From Novosphingobium sp. AP12 (GTDB taxonomy: Bacteria; Pseudomonadota; Alphaproteobacteria; Sphingomonadales; Sphingomonadaceae), in assembly GCF_000281975.1 (NCBI RefSeq), contig NZ_AKKE01000121.1, forward strand, positions 62,001 to 126,000: 64,000 nucleotides of DNA, given 5' to 3'. Position numbers and translations under genes: made by a program. A model generated the notes under the pieces. That model searched no databases, was not told the DNA's origin, and saw nothing but the letters and a program-made list of their open reading frames with translations. This document shows positions 9,371 through 18,420 of this stretch, in pieces (the first letter of the stretch is position 1; the number at the start of each line of letters is the position of its first letter).

Positions 9371-10513
9371 TTACTTGGTGAGGTCGCGGCCGATGATCAT
9401 GCGCATGACCTCGTTGGTGCCCTCGAGGATGCGATGGACGCGAAGGTCGCGCCAGAAACGCTCGATCGGGTAGTCCTTGAGATAGCCGTAGCCGCCGAAG
9501 ATCTGGAGCGCGCGGTCGACCACCGAGGAGCCGGTATCGCTGGCGAGCAGCTTGGCCATGGCGGCAAAACGGGTCTTGTCGGGCGACTTGGCGGTGACTT
9601 TGGCGGCGGCCATGTAGAGGAGCGCGCGGGCGGCTTCCAACTCGGTCGCCATTTCGGCGAGGCGGAACTGGGTGTTCTGGAAATCGGCGATCGGCTGGTC
9701 GAACTGCTTGCGGTCCTTGGCGTACTGGACCGCCTCGTCGAGGCAGCGCTGCGCGCCGCCGAGCGAGCAGGCGCCGATGTTGATGCGGCCGCCGTCGAGG
9801 CCCGCCATCGCGAACTTGAAACCGTCACCCTCCGCGCCGACGCGGTTCTCGGCCGGTATCCGGCAGTCCTCGAAGATCACCTGCGCGGTGGGGGAGGAGT
9901 TCCAGCCCAGCTTCTTCTCGGGCGCACCGAAGCTCAGGCCCGGCGTGCCCTTGTCGACCACGAAGCACGAGATGCCGCGAGACTTGTGCTCGCCGGTGCG
10001 GGCCATGACGATGTAGACGTCGTTGTAGCCGCCGCCCGAGATGAACTGCTTGGTGCCGTTGAGGACGTAGTGGTCGCCGTCCAGCCGCGCCGTCGTCTTG
10101 AGCGCCGCCGCGTCGGAGCCCGAGCCCGGCTCGGTGAGGCAGTAGGAGACGATCTTTTCCATCGTCACCAGGTCGGGCAGGTAGCGGTCCTTCAGCTGCT
10201 GGTCGCCGAAGGTGTCGATCATCCACGCGCCCATGTTGTGGATCGAGATATAGGCGCTGGTTGCCGGACAGCCGTAGGACATGGCCTCCATGATGAGCGC
10301 CGCGTCGAGCCGGCCGAGGCCGATGCCGCCGCTTTCCTCCGACACGTAGATCGCACCGAACCCAAGCTCTCCGGCCGCCTTCCACACGTCGACGGGGTAG
10401 TGGTGCTTCTCGTCCCACTCCGCCGCGAACGGCGTGATCCTGTCGGCGGTGAACTTGCGCGCCGTGTCCTGGACGGCAAGCTGGTCTTCGGTCAGCCCAA
10501 ACTGTTCGGTCAT
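9371..10513 (-). CDS. Acyl-CoA dehydrogenase, probably isobutyryl-CoA dehydrogenase
   Basis: A 380-residue FAD flavoenzyme that introduces the 2,3 double bond into a short branched acyl-CoA. Domains are in the usual order: helical N-domain, beta domain with YCLTEPGSGSDAAAL, C-domain with IFGGYGYLKDYPIERFWRD, and the catalytic glutamate in LEGTNEVMRMIIGRDL near the end. First gene of the operon, preceded by GGGGCGAAG. The specificity for isobutyryl-CoA is inferred from its three downstream partners. Confidence 0.93.
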   Translation of the reverse strand: MTEQFGLTEDQLAVQDTARKFTADRITPFAAEWDEKHHYPVDVWKAAGELGFGAIYVSEESGGIGLGRLDAALIMEAMSYGCPATSAYISIHNMGAWMIDTFGDQQLKDRYLPDLVTMEKIVSYCLTEPGSGSDAAALKTTARLDGDHYVLNGTKQFISGGGYNDVYIVMARTGEHKSRGISCFVVDKGTPGLSFGAPEKKLGWNSSPTAQVIFEDCRIPAENRVGAEGDGFKFAMAGLDGGRINIGACSLGGAQRCLDEAVQYAKDRKQFDQPIADFQNTQFRLAEMATELEAARALLYMAAAKVTAKSPDKTRFAAMAKLLASDTGSSVVDRALQIFGGYGYLKDYPIERFWRDLRVHRILEGTNEVMRMIIGRDLTK

Positions 10514-10547
10514 CTTCGCCCCTGTGTGGTCAACCTGCCGTGACGGT

Positions 10548-11042
10548 TCACGTGCAGCGGGTATACTTGAGCGGTCCGGGCATGGCGTCCGGGCCGTAAT
10601 CGCGGCGGATCAGCGTCTTGCCGTCGTCCTGTACGTCGAGCACGACGTCCTGGCTCCAGCTCTGGCCTTCGCCGGTATAGGCGAAAGTGGCGCGGATGCG
10701 GCTCTCGCCCGCCTCCTTGATGGTGCCCAGCTTCGCCACCGATTCGTAGAACTTGAGCTGGTCCGCCGACACCTCGAGCAAGCCCTTGGCATCGCCCTTG
10801 GTGCTCGTGCAGTCCGCCGCGACAAGGCCCCAGCGGCCGCGCACGACCTCCGGGATCTCGTCGAGCGACGCGGCCGTGGTGGGCGACGCCTCAGGCACTT
10901 CGCTGGCCGAACCCGCGTCTTCCTGGAACACTTCCTCGGTTTCAGTAGGCAGGGCCTGCGTTGCCGTGGCGTCGGGCCCCTTGGAACAGGCGCCCAGCGC
11001 CAGCGCGGCGGTTGCGACTAAAAGGGGAAGCGTGCGGGTCAT
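10548..11042 (-). CDS. Putative lipoprotein of unknown function
   Basis: A 164-residue protein starting at ATG 11042, chosen for the GGAGA just upstream and the resulting lipobox LALGAC (Cys19) after a hydrophobic leader. A Thr/Glu/Ala-rich linker (about 25-65) precedes a compact domain (VVRGRWGLVAADCTSTKGDAKGLLEV to the C-terminal YTRC). The WGLVAADC motif and single paired-looking cysteines suggest a small beta-barrel of periplasmic type, common as an unnamed protein in sphingomonads. No function assigned. Confidence 0.8.
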   Translation of the reverse strand: MTRTLPLLVATAALALGACSKGPDATATQALPTETEEVFQEDAGSASEVPEASPTTAASLDEIPEVVRGRWGLVAADCTSTKGDAKGLLEVSADQLKFYESVAKLGTIKEAGESRIRATFAYTGEGQSWSQDVVLDVQDDGKTLIRRDYGPDAMPGPLKYTRCT

Positions 11043-11117
11043 CGGTCGTCTCCATTCACGGCACCGGATAAAGGTGAGTGAAACGCACACCCACCCCTCC
11101 CGGTTGCCGCGAGAAGG

Positions 11118-12542
11118 TCAGCCGACCAGCTCGATGATGTCCTTGCCGAACAGCTGCTCGTCCGACGGGATGACCTTGTGCGTGGCCAGCGGCTTCGACA
11201 CCCAGGTCTCGTTGACGAGGTCGCGCCAGGTGACGTTGTTGTTGGTGGCGTTACCGCCCCACGAACCGCAGCCCAGCGAGAAGGTCTGGCGCATGCCGTT
11301 CCACAGGTTGCCCGAGTTCGAGGCCGACTGCGGCTGGTTGACCATCACGCGGCTGGTCTTGGTGCCCATCGCCAGCTTCATGATGTTGTCGTCGCTGGTC
11401 GAGTAGATGCCGGCCGAGTGGCCCTGGCCCTGGTAGCCCTGGATGGCGTTGGTGAGCCGTACGGCGTCGTCGATGTCCTTGGCACGGTAGAGCGCCATGG
11501 TCACCGTCATCTTCTCGCCCGAGAACTTGTGGTCGGGGCCGTAGCCGGTTTCCGGCACGATGAAGAACGCGGTGCCCTCGGGGATCGCGAAACCGGCATA
11601 GTCGGCGATGAACTGCGCCGACTGGGCGACGACCTTGGCGTTGATGTGCTCGCCGTCTTCCCAGATCGCGTTCTGCAGCTTGGTCTTGTTCTCGCCCTCG
11701 ATCACGAAGCCGCCCTTGCCCTTCAGCTTCTCGAGCATGGTGTCGTAGATCGCGTCGAGCAGGACGACCGAGTTGTCCGACGAGCACGAGGCCGCGTAGT
11801 CGAGCGTCTTGGAGATCAGGATCTTGGCGGCGGCATCGTCGAGGTCGGCGGTGTCGTCCACCGTGATTACGGCGTTGCCCACGCCCACGCCCAGCGCCGG
11901 GGTGCCCGACGAGTAGGCAGCCTTGACCATCGGCGTGCCGCCGGTGGCGAGGATGCGGTCGCACTGCTTCATGACTTCGTTGGTCTTCTCGACCGAGGGC
12001 TGCTCGATCGGGATCACGAGGTCGGCGGGCGCGCCCATCTTCACCAGAGCGTCGCGCATCAGGTTGCAGATCTTGGCGTTGACGAACTTGGCGCGCGGGT
12101 GCGGGCAGATGATGATCGAGTTGCGACCCTTGACCGCGCTGATCGCCTTGATGACCGGGGTCGCCTCGGGGTTGGTCGAGGGCGAGAGCGCGCCGATGAC
12201 GCCCACCGGCTTGGCGATCTTCACCAGGTTGCGCTCGTGGTCTTCCTCGATCACGCCCACCGACTTGTCGTCGATGATGTCCATCAGCGTGGCGCGCGTC
12301 TTCACCGAGATCTTCTTGAACTTGCCCTCGTAGTTACCGAGCTGCGTTTCCTCGACAGTCTCGCGGGCGATTTCCTCGTCCATGCCGGGCTTGCAGACGG
12401 CGTAGACCATGCCGCGGATCCAGGTATCGACCTGTTCCTGCGTGGCGTTCTCGATCTGCGCCTGCGCGGCGCGCGAACGGGCGACGATATCGGCGACCTC
12501 GGCAGCGACGGGAGTCTCGGCAATGAGTTCAGCAGTAGCCAT
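11118..12542 (-). CDS. CoA-acylating aldehyde dehydrogenase
   Basis: A 474-residue member of the ALDH superfamily closer to acetaldehyde/sulfoacetaldehyde acylating dehydrogenases (EutE, PduP, SauS type) than to acid-forming ALDHs. It converts an aldehyde plus CoA and NAD(P) to an acyl-CoA. Visible marks: GVIGALSPSTNPEATP, KGRNSIIICPHPRAK, ILATGGTPMVKAAYSSGTPALGVG and the nucleophilic Cys in YAASCSSDNSVVLL (about residue 252). There is no shell-targeting N-terminal peptide and no microcompartment gene nearby. The actual aldehyde is unknown; position at the edge of a catabolic cluster suggests a role there. Confidence 0.9.
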   Translation of the reverse strand: MATAELIAETPVAAEVADIVARSRAAQAQIENATQEQVDTWIRGMVYAVCKPGMDEEIARETVEETQLGNYEGKFKKISVKTRATLMDIIDDKSVGVIEEDHERNLVKIAKPVGVIGALSPSTNPEATPVIKAISAVKGRNSIIICPHPRAKFVNAKICNLMRDALVKMGAPADLVIPIEQPSVEKTNEVMKQCDRILATGGTPMVKAAYSSGTPALGVGVGNAVITVDDTADLDDAAAKILISKTLDYAASCSSDNSVVLLDAIYDTMLEKLKGKGGFVIEGENKTKLQNAIWEDGEHINAKVVAQSAQFIADYAGFAIPEGTAFFIVPETGYGPDHKFSGEKMTVTMALYRAKDIDDAVRLTNAIQGYQGQGHSAGIYSTSDDNIMKLAMGTKTSRVMVNQPQSASNSGNLWNGMRQTFSLGCGSWGGNATNNNVTWRDLVNETWVSKPLATHKVIPSDEQLFGKDIIELVG

Positions 12543-12891
12543 TGTGCATCTTCCCTTAGAGTTTGCGCGCAGGTGTCCGGCCGAACCGGCCCCGCTGTCA
12601 GGCAGGCATCCGGATCGTCCTTTTCATGACGTGCCCACGTTGGACAGGTCAGCGTTAGGCGATCCGTTACAGGTTCGTCCCCTGCACTTTTGATCGGGCA
12701 GAGGCAAGTTTTTTAAGCGCGCGATTAAATTGCACTAGTTGCAAAAACATCAAGTCGAAACGCTTCCGGCGCAATGATCGAAGGCCGGTGATCGGTCACG
12801 AATAGCCGTGCCCTCTTGCCCGGCACAGGGCTAACGGGCACTAGAGCTAGGCAATATCGCGATGGCGTGTTCGTTCGGATATGCTACAAAT
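12543..12891. other. Divergent regulatory region
   Basis: The 397-base space between the divergent aldehyde dehydrogenase and flavin reductase genes is unusually AT-rich in places (around 12710-12760, with TTTTTTAAGCG and TTAAATTGCACTAGTTGC). It should hold both promoters. I cannot place boxes reliably; an operator-like palindrome is listed separately. Confidence 0.45.
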
Positions 12892-12909
12892 GTTTCGATA
12901 CTGCGAAAC
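12892..12909. promoter_or_regulatory. Operator-like inverted repeat
   Basis: GTTTCG-ATACTG-CGAAAC is a perfect 6+6 inverted repeat with a 6-base spacer, 30 bases before the flavin reductase start. Position and symmetry suit a repressor of dimeric type. The regulator is not identifiable here. Confidence 0.4.
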
Positions 12910-12939
12910 CGTAATGCAGCAAGAATGAGGTGTGAACGC

Positions 12940-13431
12940 GTGAGCGAGACGACGATCGATCCGGCAGCCTTCCGCAAGGTCCTCGGCAGCTACCCCACCG
13001 GCGTCTGCGTGATTACCGCCCTCGATGAGGGGCGCCCGGCCGGCATGGTCGTGGGCAGCTTCACTTCCGTTTCACTCGATCCGCCGCTGGTGGGCTTCTT
13101 CCCGGACAAGTCGTCGTCGTCTTGGCCACTCATCGAGAAGGCCGGGCACTTCTGCGTCAACGTCATGGCCAGCGACCAGGGCGACGTCTGCCGCGCCGTC
13201 ACCGCCAAGGGCGAGGCGAAGTTCGTCGGCGTCAACTACGTGATCTCGGACCACGGCCTGCCGGTCATCGCCGACTCGATCGCGGCGATCGAATGCAAGC
13301 TCTACTCCGTCACCGAGGCGGGCGATCACTGGTTCGTGCTGGGCCAGGTCCTGCGGATGGAAACCGTCCGAGAGGACGATCCGATGCTCTTCCACCGCGG
13401 CCGCTACGGCAGCTTCGCGGAGAAGATGTAA
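12940..13431 (+). CDS. Flavin reductase domain protein
   Basis: A 163-residue flavin reductase-like (FMN-binding split barrel) protein that would supply reduced flavin to a partner monooxygenase. Signature: FRKVLGSYPTGVCVITALDEGRPAGMVVGSFTSVSLDPPLVGFFPDKSSS, then FCVNVMASDQ. I take GTG 12940, with GAGG about 10 bases upstream, over the ATG at 12925 that lacks a ribosome site. No two-component flavin monooxygenase sits beside it; the luciferase-like protein at 26474 is a possible but distant client. Confidence 0.88.
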   Translation: MSETTIDPAAFRKVLGSYPTGVCVITALDEGRPAGMVVGSFTSVSLDPPLVGFFPDKSSSSWPLIEKAGHFCVNVMASDQGDVCRAVTAKGEAKFVGVNYVISDHGLPVIADSIAAIECKLYSVTEAGDHWFVLGQVLRMETVREDDPMLFHRGRYGSFAEKM

Positions 13432-13516
13432 GCGTTCATCGCAGCGGCGGTTTGACTCTCCCGGCAAGGATACTGTTCAGGTGTTCAGCATCATTGCCCT
13501 GGGAGAGTAAAATCGC

Positions 13517-14269
13517 ATGACACGTTCGCTTGAAGGCAAGGTCGCCGTCATCACCGGTGCGGGTTCGGGCATCGGCCGCGGCGTCGCGCTGCGGCTGGCC
13601 GAGGACAAGGCCGCCATCGCGGTCTGGGACCTCAACCCCGAGGGCGCTGCCGAAACCGTGAAGCAGATCGAAGCGGCGGGCGGCAAGGCCCTCGCCGTGG
13701 TCGTCGATTGCTCGGACAAGGCCGCGATCAAGGCCGCCGCCGACGAGACCCGCGCCAAGTTCGGCCCGATCACCATCCTCGTGAACAACGCCGGCATCGC
13801 CCCGTTCACGCCGTTCATGGATATCGAGGACGACGAGTTCGACAAGGTCATCCGCATCAACCTGAAGGGCCCCTGGCTGGTCACCAAGGAACTGGTGCCC
13901 GACATGCTGGCCGCCAAGTGGGGCCGGATCATCAACATCACTTCCTCGTCCACGCAGTCGGGCTCGTTCTCGCAGACCCACTACGTCGCCTCGAAGGGCG
14001 GACTGCTCGGCCTGACCAAGGCGCTGGCGCTGGAACTGGGCAAGACCGGCATCACCGCCAATATGATTCCGCCGGGCTCGATCGACACCCCGATGCTGCG
14101 CGGCGCGCCGATCGACGCCGAAGCCTACGGCGCCTCGCTCCCGGTCGGCCGCCTCGGCCAGGTCGCGGACATCGCGGCGGCGGCGGCGTTCCTCGCTTCC
14201 GAGGAAGCCAGCTACATGACCGGCCAGACGATCAGCACCAATGGCGGCCGCTACATGGGTTCGGCCTAA
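13517..14269 (+). CDS. Short-chain dehydrogenase/reductase
   Basis: A 250-residue classical SDR. Cofactor motif GAGSGIGRG (about 15-23), NNAG at about 92, catalytic Ser in TSSSTQSGSFSQ followed by YVASKGG (Tyr-x3-Lys), and C-terminal TGQTISTNGGRYMG. Asp in WDLNPE at the end of strand 2 suggests NAD preference. GGGAGAG precedes the ATG. It lies 85 bases after the flavin reductase gene in the same direction; substrate unknown. Confidence 0.93.
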   Translation: MTRSLEGKVAVITGAGSGIGRGVALRLAEDKAAIAVWDLNPEGAAETVKQIEAAGGKALAVVVDCSDKAAIKAAADETRAKFGPITILVNNAGIAPFTPFMDIEDDEFDKVIRINLKGPWLVTKELVPDMLAAKWGRIINITSSSTQSGSFSQTHYVASKGGLLGLTKALALELGKTGITANMIPPGSIDTPMLRGAPIDAEAYGASLPVGRLGQVADIAAAAAFLASEEASYMTGQTISTNGGRYMGSA

Positions 14270-14334
14270 TACCCGACACGAATGCTGCGCGCCGCCCTTG
14301 CAGCATACGGGGCACGCGCTAGCTTGGGGTGGCC

Positions 14335-15129
14335 ATGGCCACCCCTTTTCGTATCAGCATCGCAGACGCGCAGATTGTCGGTGAACGCCGCGAGGGAGCG
14401 TCCGCCCACCTCCCGCTCGTGCTGGTTCACGGCTTCGGCGGATCGCGGCATGACTGGGCGCCGTTGCTGGACGCACTTCCCCCCGAGCGCGCCATGATAG
14501 CCTACGACCAGCGCGGTTTCGGCGACTCGCAGGCGGCCGAAGGCGTGTCCTTCTCGCACGCCGGCGACCTGCTGGCGCTGCTCGACTCGCTGGGGATCGA
14601 CCGCGCCGACCTCTGCGGAATGTCGCTGGGCGGCGCGACGGTCCTGAACTTTGCGCTGAACCACCCGCAGCGTGTCCGCCGACTGGTGCTGGTCAGCCCA
14701 TTGATGGTCGGCTGGTCCTGGACGACGGAGTGGATCGACCGCTGGAAAGCTATCGGCCGGGCCGCGCGCAGCGGCGACATGGCTAGGGCTCGTGACCTGT
14801 GGTGGCATCATCCATTGTTCGACCCCGTGCGCGAGAATCTGGCAGGCCAGACCCTGCGCGCCTCCATCGCGGCCTACCACGGCCGCCAGTGGGTGCAGGA
14901 CGACCAGCGCCCCGCCCTCCCCGACATAGACCGTCTCGGCCAGCTCTCTGTGCCCACGTTGCTGCTCACCGGGGCACGCGACACCGAGGACTTCCGCCTC
15001 ATAGCCGACGTGATCGCCGCCATGGGGCAACAGGTAACCCGCATCGACCATGCCGCCGCCGGCCACATGCTGAACCTCGAAATCCCCGGCACGATCGCCG
15101 GGGAAATCGAGCACTTCCTCAGTACTTGA
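14335..15129 (+). CDS. Alpha/beta hydrolase
   Basis: A 264-residue hydrolase. The nucleophile elbow is CGMSLGGATV (Ser about 102), the acid is likely Asp in LLLTGARDTEDF and the base His in AAAGHMLNLEIPG; the oxyanion loop is VHGFGGSRHDW. This arrangement resembles enol-lactone hydrolases and C-C hydrolases of ring-cleavage pathways, but specificity cannot be told. ATG 14335 is preferred to GTG 14329 because GGGGTGG lies just before it. The 3' end overlaps the convergent receptor gene by 11 bases. Confidence 0.9.
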   Translation: MATPFRISIADAQIVGERREGASAHLPLVLVHGFGGSRHDWAPLLDALPPERAMIAYDQRGFGDSQAAEGVSFSHAGDLLALLDSLGIDRADLCGMSLGGATVLNFALNHPQRVRRLVLVSPLMVGWSWTTEWIDRWKAIGRAARSGDMARARDLWWHHPLFDPVRENLAGQTLRASIAAYHGRQWVQDDQRPALPDIDRLGQLSVPTLLLTGARDTEDFRLIADVIAAMGQQVTRIDHAAAGHMLNLEIPGTIAGEIEHFLST

Positions 15130-17476
15130 AGCTGATCTCCAGCCCGTAAGTGCGCGGCTCGCCCACGGCGGCGGCGTTATGACCGAGCGCTGCGGCCAGC
15201 GTCATACCGCCAACGAAATAGGCCTCGTCGGTCAGGTTCTTGGCGAAAAGCGCCGCCGAGAAGTTCGAACCGGCGATGTCGGCCCAGTCCAGCCGCGCGT
15301 GGAGTAGCGTGTAGCCCGGCAGGCGCGTGCCCGGCCCGATCGAATCGGCGGTGTTCGAGAAGTACTGCGCGGTCTGCCCATAGACCTCGCCGCGCAGCGA
15401 CACCTCGCCCATGTCCTCGCCCACCGGCAGCGATACCTGCGCGAAGGCTGTGCCGGAGAACTTGGGCGTGTCCCCCACCGGCGCGTAGGAATAGGGATTG
15501 CCGAAGAGCGTGATGTTCCCGTCGGTGAACTTCGCATTGGTATAGGCGCCCGAACCTCCGAGTTCGAGCCAATCGGTCGGCCGGATCGAGCCCTGCGCCT
15601 CGAAGCCCCAGATGCGGCTGGACGGCACGTTGGCGGTCACCGCGATCGAGGCGAGCCCGCCCGGGCCGTCCGGATCGGGGAACTCGACGCGCTGCACGTC
15701 CTGGATCCACTGCACGAACACGGCGGTGGCGAAGTTCGCGGGCCGTCCGAAGGCGAGGCCGGAGAACTTCACGCCGCCCTCGATGTCCTGCGTGTGCTCG
15801 GAATCGAACAGGTTGCCGCCATCGGTCGCGGTAGCGTTGACCGGCGGCGCCGCGCCGTTGAAGCCGCCGGAACGGAAGCTGCCGCGTGTCTTCAGGTAGG
15901 CGAACCAGTCCGGGCTCACCTTGTATTCTAGGCCGACTTCCCACGAGGGATCGGAGAAGGTCTTCTTCTGTTCGGGCGCGCCGAAGGTGTAGGTGGCGTC
16001 GGGCAGCTGCTCGATCTTCACCCGTTCCCACGTGTAGCGCAGGCCGCCGGTCACCTTGAGGTCCGGGACCACCTCGTAGGACAACTGGCCGTAGAGCGCG
16101 TCGGTGCTGTTGCGCAGGCGGAAATTGTTGGTGACGTAGTTCGGCGCGAGCACCGGCGAGACGTCGAAGTAGGTCTGGGGCCAGAGCGTGTCGCTGCGCT
16201 GGCGCTGCATGTAGTAACCGAAGATGTAGTCGAGCTTGCCGCCCATCGCCTGGCCGACGACCTGCAGTTCCTCCGAAACCGAGCGGACCTTGAGCTGGTT
16301 GCCGTACTGGTCGGCTGCGGCGTTGGCGGTCAGGATGGTGACGAAGGGCGCACCGAGCTGGGGCTGCTCGGACCGGGTTTTCGAATCCTCGTACCCGAAA
16401 ATGTTGCGCAGTGTGGCGGAGCCGCTGAGTTCCACCTCGGTGGTGTTGCTGACGAACCAGTCCTTGCCGTGGTGGCTGGCGCCGCCCGGATGGCGCGTCT
16501 TGTAGGGGCCGATGCGCTTCTGCTCGTCGACATAGGCAATTAGGCCAGGCGCATAGGCATCGGGATGGGCGGCGAGATAGGCGTCCCAGGCTCCCGGCCC
16601 GGCAACGCTGTCGAACGTCGGCCCGAACAGCAGCCCGGCCCCGCAGGTCAGCGCGAAGCCGTTGTTGGTGTCGCCACAGCCGTAGACGCTGTAGGTGTAC
16701 GAGGCGCCGGTGTTGGTGCCGCCGGCCTTGGAGTACTGCACCATGGTGGTGTTGCTGATGCTCTCGGTCGGCTTGATCGTCAGCGTGACGCGGCCGCTGT
16801 CGCGCTTCACGTCGCCGAGGCGCTCGTCGTTCAGCAGGTTGCGGATGTAGCCGTCCTTGCGCACCACGTCGAAGGCGCCGCGCAGCAGCACCTTGTCCTC
16901 GACCAGCGGCACGTTGAGCATGCCCTCCACCTCCCGCAGGTCGTAGTTGCCGATGCGCCCGCGCACGAGGGCTTCGATCTTGTCACTGGGCTTGGCCGAG
17001 TTGTAGAGCACTGCGCCGCCGGTGGCATTGCGGCCGAACAGGGTGCCCTGCGGGCCTTTCAGGACCTGCACGTTCTCGAGGTCGTAGAACGAATTGGCGC
17101 CGTTGATCGCCATCGGCACTTCGTTGAGGTAGGCAATCACCGCCGAGGGCGAGCCCGAGAAGGTGTCCGCCGTCTGCCCGCGGATCGAGTAGGTGAGCGA
17201 GTTGTTGCCCTGCGTCTGGCGGATCGTCAGACCCGGCGCGACAAGCTGGAGGTCGGCGTCGGTGTGCACACCGCGCTGGACGAGGTCGTCGCTGCTCAGC
17301 GCGGTGATCGCGGCGGGCACGGTGGACAATGTCTCGTCGCGGCGACGCGCGGTGACGACGATATCGCCCTCATTAACCTGCATCGCCGGCGTGCCTGCCG
17401 ACTGCGCGAACGCCACGCCGGCAGGTGAAAGCATGGTGCCGGCCGCCAGCGCGGCCGTGAACAAAGGCCTCATCAT
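15119..17476 (-). CDS. TonB-dependent outer-membrane receptor
   Basis: A 785-residue receptor: signal peptide ending in VAFAQS, TonB box-like DIVVTARRRDE, plug domain (about 45-160, with NVQVLKGPQGTLFGRNATGGAVLY) and a 22-strand barrel ending in the aromatic LEISFKY. The plug wording is that of the large sphingomonad/caulobacter receptor class that imports carbohydrates or hydrophobic organics rather than siderophores. Start at ATG 17476 follows GAGGAGAGGG. By location it is the likely importer for the compound degraded by the surrounding enzymes. Confidence 0.96.
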   Translation of the reverse strand: MMRPLFTAALAAGTMLSPAGVAFAQSAGTPAMQVNEGDIVVTARRRDETLSTVPAAITALSSDDLVQRGVHTDADLQLVAPGLTIRQTQGNNSLTYSIRGQTADTFSGSPSAVIAYLNEVPMAINGANSFYDLENVQVLKGPQGTLFGRNATGGAVLYNSAKPSDKIEALVRGRIGNYDLREVEGMLNVPLVEDKVLLRGAFDVVRKDGYIRNLLNDERLGDVKRDSGRVTLTIKPTESISNTTMVQYSKAGGTNTGASYTYSVYGCGDTNNGFALTCGAGLLFGPTFDSVAGPGAWDAYLAAHPDAYAPGLIAYVDEQKRIGPYKTRHPGGASHHGKDWFVSNTTEVELSGSATLRNIFGYEDSKTRSEQPQLGAPFVTILTANAAADQYGNQLKVRSVSEELQVVGQAMGGKLDYIFGYYMQRQRSDTLWPQTYFDVSPVLAPNYVTNNFRLRNSTDALYGQLSYEVVPDLKVTGGLRYTWERVKIEQLPDATYTFGAPEQKKTFSDPSWEVGLEYKVSPDWFAYLKTRGSFRSGGFNGAAPPVNATATDGGNLFDSEHTQDIEGGVKFSGLAFGRPANFATAVFVQWIQDVQRVEFPDPDGPGGLASIAVTANVPSSRIWGFEAQGSIRPTDWLELGGSGAYTNAKFTDGNITLFGNPYSYAPVGDTPKFSGTAFAQVSLPVGEDMGEVSLRGEVYGQTAQYFSNTADSIGPGTRLPGYTLLHARLDWADIAGSNFSAALFAKNLTDEAYFVGGMTLAAALGHNAAAVGEPRTYGLEISFKY

Positions 17477-17522
17477 CCCTCTCCTCAATGGTCCGCCCCG
17501 TTTGTTCGGGGTCGTCGTCGTG

Positions 17523-18380
17523 TCAGGCTTCGGCGTCCTGAACCGCCATGGCGTCGGCGCGGGCGGCGAGGATGTCCTGCAGGTGGTTGACCGGGTCGCC
17601 CACGGTCACGCCGCCCTCGACCGGGAGCACCGCGCCCGTCATGTGCCGCGACCGGTCGCTGGCGAGGAACAGCGCCACTTGCGCCACGTCCTCGGGCTCG
17701 CCGCGCCGCTTGATCAGCTGGTTCGAGAGGTAGACCGCGTTGACCCCCTCCTCGATCCGCGCCGCCAGCGCCGCGTCGGCGCCCGTCTGCCCGAACGAGG
17801 ACAGTTCGGTGCGGACGTGGCCCGGCACGATGCAGTTCACGCGGATCCCGTGCTGCGCGAGGTCGATCGCGGACGACTTGCTGAACTGGATCAGCGCCGC
17901 CTTCGACGCGCGGTAAGTCATCATGCCTATGCCCGCCAAGGTGCCTGCGATCGAGGCATTGTTGAGGATCACGCCGCCCATCCCGCGCGCCTTCATGATG
18001 CGAGCGGCATTGCGGGTGCCGAGCATCGGCCCGAGCACGTTGACGCGCATCACCCGGTCGAAATCGTCGAGTTCGTCATCGACGAAGCTGGCGTAGGGCT
18101 TGGTGGAGATGCCCGCATTGTTGAACATCACGTCGAGCCCGCCGAAGCGCGTCACGGCCGTGTCGACGAGCGCCTGCATGGCCGCCGGTTCGCTGACGTC
18201 GGTGTGCTGGTAGACCACGCTATCGCCCAGCGATTTCGCGAGCGCCTCGCCGGCCGCATCGGCGACATCGGCGATGACCACCTTGGCGCCCTCTGCGGCG
18301 AACAGTTCGACCGTCGCGCGGCCGATGCCGCTCGCTCCGCCGGTGATCACCGCGACCTTGCCGGCCAGTTCCTTGCTCAA
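17523..18380 (-). CDS. Short-chain dehydrogenase/reductase
   Basis: A 285-residue classical SDR, longer than usual because of about 30 extra C-terminal residues (DPVNHLQDILAARADAMAVQ). GGASGIGRA cofactor loop, FNNAG, catalytic Ser in NNASIAGTLAGIG and YRASKAA. Asp in IADVAD favours NAD. The start is a TTG at 18380 preceded by GGGGGAGAG. Upstream neighbour of the receptor and downstream of the P450, all on the minus strand, so likely one operon of P450, SDR and receptor, with ferredoxin at its head. Confidence 0.92.
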   Translation of the reverse strand: MSKELAGKVAVITGGASGIGRATVELFAAEGAKVVIADVADAAGEALAKSLGDSVVYQHTDVSEPAAMQALVDTAVTRFGGLDVMFNNAGISTKPYASFVDDELDDFDRVMRVNVLGPMLGTRNAARIMKARGMGGVILNNASIAGTLAGIGMMTYRASKAALIQFSKSSAIDLAQHGIRVNCIVPGHVRTELSSFGQTGADAALAARIEEGVNAVYLSNQLIKRRGEPEDVAQVALFLASDRSRHMTGAVLPVEGGVTVGDPVNHLQDILAARADAMAVQDAEA

Positions 18381-18420
18381 ATCACTCTCCCCCGATCTTC
18401 TCGACTCTATTTGCTCCGGC